Assembly (NCBI GenBank): GCA_036557705.1
Contig: DATBHB010000155.1
Location: 47,567-111,566 of the forward strand
Direction: 5' to 3'
DNA length: 64,000 bases
DNA from: VAZQ01 sp036557705
Lineage (GTDB): Bacteria; Pseudomonadota; Alphaproteobacteria; Rhizobiales; Xanthobacteraceae
The position numbers were made by a program, and so were the translations under genes. Of this stretch, positions 61,518-64,000 are shown in pieces. Within the stretch, counting starts at the first letter, position 1; every line of letters starts with the position of its first letter. The notes under the pieces were generated by a model, which ran no database searches, was not told the DNA's origin, and worked only from the letters and a program-made list of their open reading frames with translations.

Positions 61518-62096
61518 ATGCACGATCCTTCGCTGACATCGTATTACGTCACCGATGCATTTTATCAGCATCTGGTCGAGGCCTTCTCGAATTGGCAGCG
61601 GGACGATCTTCTCATCGGCGACCCGGCGGAGCGCGACCGCTTTCGTGCGCTGATCGAACGCGAAGCGCGGCTGCTCGATGAGCTGCGTTTCGATGAATGG
61701 CTCGCACTTTACGCGCCCGAATGCATCTATTGGGTGCCGGCAAGCCCGGGAGGCGGCGATCCGCGGCGCGAGGTTGCGATCTCGTTCGATGACCGCCGGC
61801 GCATGGAAGACCGCATTTTTCGCCTGCGCACCGGCTATGCGTGGTCGCAGGCGCCAAGGTCGCGCACGGTGCGGATGATTTCGAATGTCGAAGTGTTTGC
61901 CGCCGGAGAGGATCGTATCCGCATGGTCCGCTCCAACTTTCTGATCAGCGAGTTCCGCGTCGACGGCACGCGTTTCCTGTCCGGCTGGTGCGGCCATCGC
62001 TTCGTGGAGCAGGACGGGCCTTGGCTCATTGCGGTGCGGCAGGTCAATCTGATCGACTGCGATCAAAACCTGCGCAACCCGAGCATCGTGATTTAG
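61518..62096 (+). CDS. Aromatic-ring dioxygenase beta subunit
   Basis: A 192-residue NTF2-like small subunit of Rieske dioxygenases. EREARLLDELRFDEWLALYA, ECIYWVPASPGG, MEDRIFRLRTGYAWSQ and SRTVRMISNV are the family signature. It forms the alpha3beta3 hexamer with the alpha subunit at 57927. It would normally follow alpha directly; an IS110-type element intervenes, so expression may depend on a new promoter. It is followed convergently by the Bug-family binding protein. Confidence 0.93.
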   Translation: MHDPSLTSYYVTDAFYQHLVEAFSNWQRDDLLIGDPAERDRFRALIEREARLLDELRFDEWLALYAPECIYWVPASPGGGDPRREVAISFDDRRRMEDRIFRLRTGYAWSQAPRSRTVRMISNVEVFAAGEDRIRMVRSNFLISEFRVDGTRFLSGWCGHRFVEQDGPWLIAVRQVNLIDCDQNLRNPSIVI

Positions 62097-62109
62097 GGCG
62101 GCGCCGCGG

Positions 62110-63174
62110 TTAGCGGTTCTGGGCACCGAGCAGGATTCGCGCCCGCTCCACGACCGGCGTCGGGGTTCGCAAGATAGCCTGCACCAGCTTCTCAATGGCG
62201 CTGGAAACCATGGGCTGAACCTCCATCCTGGTCTTTTGCGCGTCGGCGACGAACTGCGGATCGGTGAGCGTGGCCTCGAACGCTTCCCGGAGCGCCTCGA
62301 CCCGATCCGGCGGCGTGTCCGGCGGCGCCACGATTGGGCGGCCAAACGCCCATGGTCCGAAAATCAGACGGAAGAGCTGACGGTCCGGCTCATTGGTCGC
62401 AAGGTCGTAAGCGTTTGGCACATCCGGCAGTTCGGGATGCTTTTGCAGCCCCAGCTGTATCGGGACGGAGAACCTTCCAGCCTTGAAATCATCCCACAGG
62501 ACCGACTTTATGGCTGAGACCTGGAGCCCACAGTGACCGTCGACCTCGCCGCGCTCTGCGGCAAGCCGCACTTCAGATAATCCCGGATAGCTGGTCACGA
62601 CTTTGAAATTGATGCCGGTGAGCGGCCCGAGAACACGGGCATCGACGGTCGAGCCCGACGATGGGCCGGTCGAGCCCACCACCACCTCGCGCCGCTTCAG
62701 GTCGGCGAGGGTTTTGAGGTCCGGGCTCCAGAAGCCGCAGGTCGAGATTTCGGAATTGATACTGCCGATCCAGTTGAAAGCCAGCGGATCGAACTTTGCA
62801 TTCGTCGGATCGATCAGCGGCTCGATAGTGGTCACCGGATTGATAATGCCGATGACTGAGCCGTCCTTGGGCGCCAGGCCGGCGAGGTAGGCGGTCGCCT
62901 TCAGCGAGCCTGCACCCGGCATGTGCTGGACGATGATCGACGGATTCCCGGGAATATGCCGCCCGAAATGCCGTACGAACGTCCGCAGATAAAACTCGAA
63001 CGTCGAGCCGGGGGTGTAGCCCACGACCGCCTGCACCGTGTGCCCGTGATAGAACGCGGCGACTTGAGCCTCTTCGGCGCGCGTGTCCGTCGCGCCCGCA
63101 GCCGCCACGGCGACTACGGCCCTCAGCAACAAACCGAAGATGTGTGCTTTGGAACGCAAATGCCTCATACCCAT
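62110..63174 (-). CDS. Bug/TctC-family periplasmic solute-binding protein
   Basis: A 354-residue protein with a signal peptide (GLLLRAVVAVAAAGATDTRA). VQAVVGYTPGSTFEFYLRTF, NIVQ-like IIVQHMPGAGSLKATAYL and GSTGPSSGSTVDARVLG are the loops that grip carboxylate ligands in the tripartite tricarboxylate transporter (TTT) receptor family. The membrane components TctA/TctB are absent here; orphan Bug receptors are common. Adjacent dioxygenase genes suggest an aromatic acid ligand; this is inference. Confidence 0.87.
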   Translation of the reverse strand: MGMRHLRSKAHIFGLLLRAVVAVAAAGATDTRAEEAQVAAFYHGHTVQAVVGYTPGSTFEFYLRTFVRHFGRHIPGNPSIIVQHMPGAGSLKATAYLAGLAPKDGSVIGIINPVTTIEPLIDPTNAKFDPLAFNWIGSINSEISTCGFWSPDLKTLADLKRREVVVGSTGPSSGSTVDARVLGPLTGINFKVVTSYPGLSEVRLAAERGEVDGHCGLQVSAIKSVLWDDFKAGRFSVPIQLGLQKHPELPDVPNAYDLATNEPDRQLFRLIFGPWAFGRPIVAPPDTPPDRVEALREAFEATLTDPQFVADAQKTRMEVQPMVSSAIEKLVQAILRTPTPVVERARILLGAQNR

Positions 63175-63330
63175 GTGCGATCAAGTATACCGGCTGCTGC
63201 GCCCCGCCGCCAGCGGCCAGGGCACGAGACGGCGCGCCCAATTGCTTCGCGCGGTCGTTATCCGGCCAACCGCCAATTTGCGTCCTCCGACGTAATTTCT
63301 CGAAGCCCATCCACGGTCAGCGACAGAGAG

Positions 63331-63834
63331 CCTGACCGCGGGCTCCAGGAAAACACGCTGTTCAACCGCACGATCCGCGAGAACATCGCTCTTGCCGACC
63401 CCAGCATGCCGATGGAGCCCGTGATCGCCGCTGCTCAGCTCGCGGGAGCCCACGACTTCATCCTCGAACTGCCGCGCGGCTACGACACGATTGTTGGAGA
63501 ACGCGGCACCAGCCTCTCCGGCGGACAGCGCCAGCGCATCGCCATTGCCCGCGCGCTGATCGGTAATCCGCGCATCCTCATCTTCGATGAGGCTACATCC
63601 GCGCTCGATTACGAAAGCGAGCGCGTGATCCAGGACAACATGGCGAAGATCGCGCGGGGGCGGACCGTCCTCATCATCGCCCACCGGCTCTCCACCGTCC
63701 GGCGCACCGACCGCATCATCACCATCGAGCGCGGCCGCCTCGTCGAGGACGGCAACCACGACGAACTGATCTACCGCGACGGCCGCTGCGCGCAGCTGCA
63801 CCGGTTGCAGGCAGGATTACATGAAGTGCATTAA
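63331..63834 (+). pseudogene. 5'-truncated type I secretion ABC transporter (HlyB-like)
   Basis: From LQENTLFNRTIRENIALADP onward the frame matches the C-terminal half of HlyB/PrtD ATPases: AGAHDFILELPRGYDTIVGE, signature LSGGQRQRIAIARAL, Walker B ILIFDEATSALD and switch AHRLSTVRR. Everything before the Q loop is gone: the membrane domain, Walker A and any C39-like domain. About 165 of 700 or more residues remain, so it cannot work. The frame upstream to 62923 is antisense to the Bug gene. The break lies near 63335. Confidence 0.85.
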
Positions 63835-63927
63835 TTACAAGCGCGTAGCAGGATTGAGCGGCGCGTGCACGCTTTCGCCACGGGCAAGGATCTCGCGCGC
63901 CGCGAAATCCGGGACCGCTCCGGCCGC

Positions 63928-63992
63928 CCCGGATTGCGCGATTGTCAGGGGGATGCATACGCGCCTGGAGACATTCAATCGCGCAATCCGGG
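63928..63992. repeat. CCCGGATT-type palindromic repeat
   Basis: CCCGGATTGCGCGATTG (63928-63944) pairs perfectly with CAATCGCGCAATCCGGG (63976-63992), 31 bases apart, and ends GGGCTAC. Fifth copy of the family in this window. Confidence 0.88.
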
Positions 63993-64000
63993 CTACGAAC

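Noticed and set aside
61079..61519. N-terminal extension of the transposase
   Set aside because: The extra 147 residues are translated palindromic repeats (RHPEVL type); similarity to IS110 starts at MINPDH.

Overview
The window looks like chromosome of an alphaproteobacterium of the order Hyphomicrobiales (Rhizobiales), near Bradyrhizobium, Rhodopseudomonas, Pseudolabrys or Rhodoplanes. The basis is the high G+C content, the gene order rpmH-rnpA-yidC-engB-argB, the alphaproteobacterial form of the RNase P RNA, small families such as DUF3551 and DUF3618, a HWE-type histidine kinase, PQQ enzymes, and a dense load of palindromic intergenic repeats. The genus assignment is inference.

Layout. 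1-4953 (minus) is a conserved housekeeping operon: rpmH, rnpA, yidC, engB, argB and a HAD nucleotidase running off the left edge. 5099-8213 holds an FAD oxidoreductase that lacks the usual redox cysteines and an orphan histidine kinase. A tRNA-Arg(ACG) at 8417 precedes a mixed accessory stretch: a DUF2442/HTH protein, a CcbP-like protein, a UbiD-type decarboxylase with a tiny zinc-ribbon partner, an amidase with a truncated MFS gene fused to its start, an extensin-like protein and an HWE kinase. 20122-32185 is rich in exported proteins: a GlcG/HbpS protein, a cupin, two PQQ beta-propeller dehydrogenases, a c-type cytochrome, an esterase and an N-acyl-D-amino-acid deacylase. Together they suggest periplasmic oxidation and hydrolysis of alcohol or amide substrates. 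A frameshifted HNH-AP2 homing-type endonuclease and a GT-C membrane glycosyltransferase lie inside it.

32180-37287 is a run of poorly known genes, including a membrane protein with 26-residue tandem repeats and two proteins with J-domain-like HPD motifs. 37298-40217 is a DevABC/MacB-type export operon. 45448-48363 is a four-gene envelope/stress operon with a possible EcfG promoter. 48644-49699 encodes a ROK-family protein whose motif order indicates circular permutation. 51377-55306 encodes a 5-oxoprolinase/hydantoinase fusion carrying two in-frame palindromic-repeat insertions. Next to it lies rnpB, also enlarged by repeats. 56117-62096 carries a glutamine-synthetase-like gene followed by the alpha and beta subunits of a Rieske dioxygenase, split by an IS110-family element; this resembles aniline-dioxygenase clusters. 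The window ends with a Bug-type solute-binding protein and a 5'-truncated type I secretion ATPase.

The strongest unusual theme is repeat invasion. At least four families of small palindromic elements and a 179-bp MITE-like element sit between genes. They supply or abut stop codons, and they have entered both a protein gene and the RNase P RNA gene. All calls come from reading the sequence; no database search was run.
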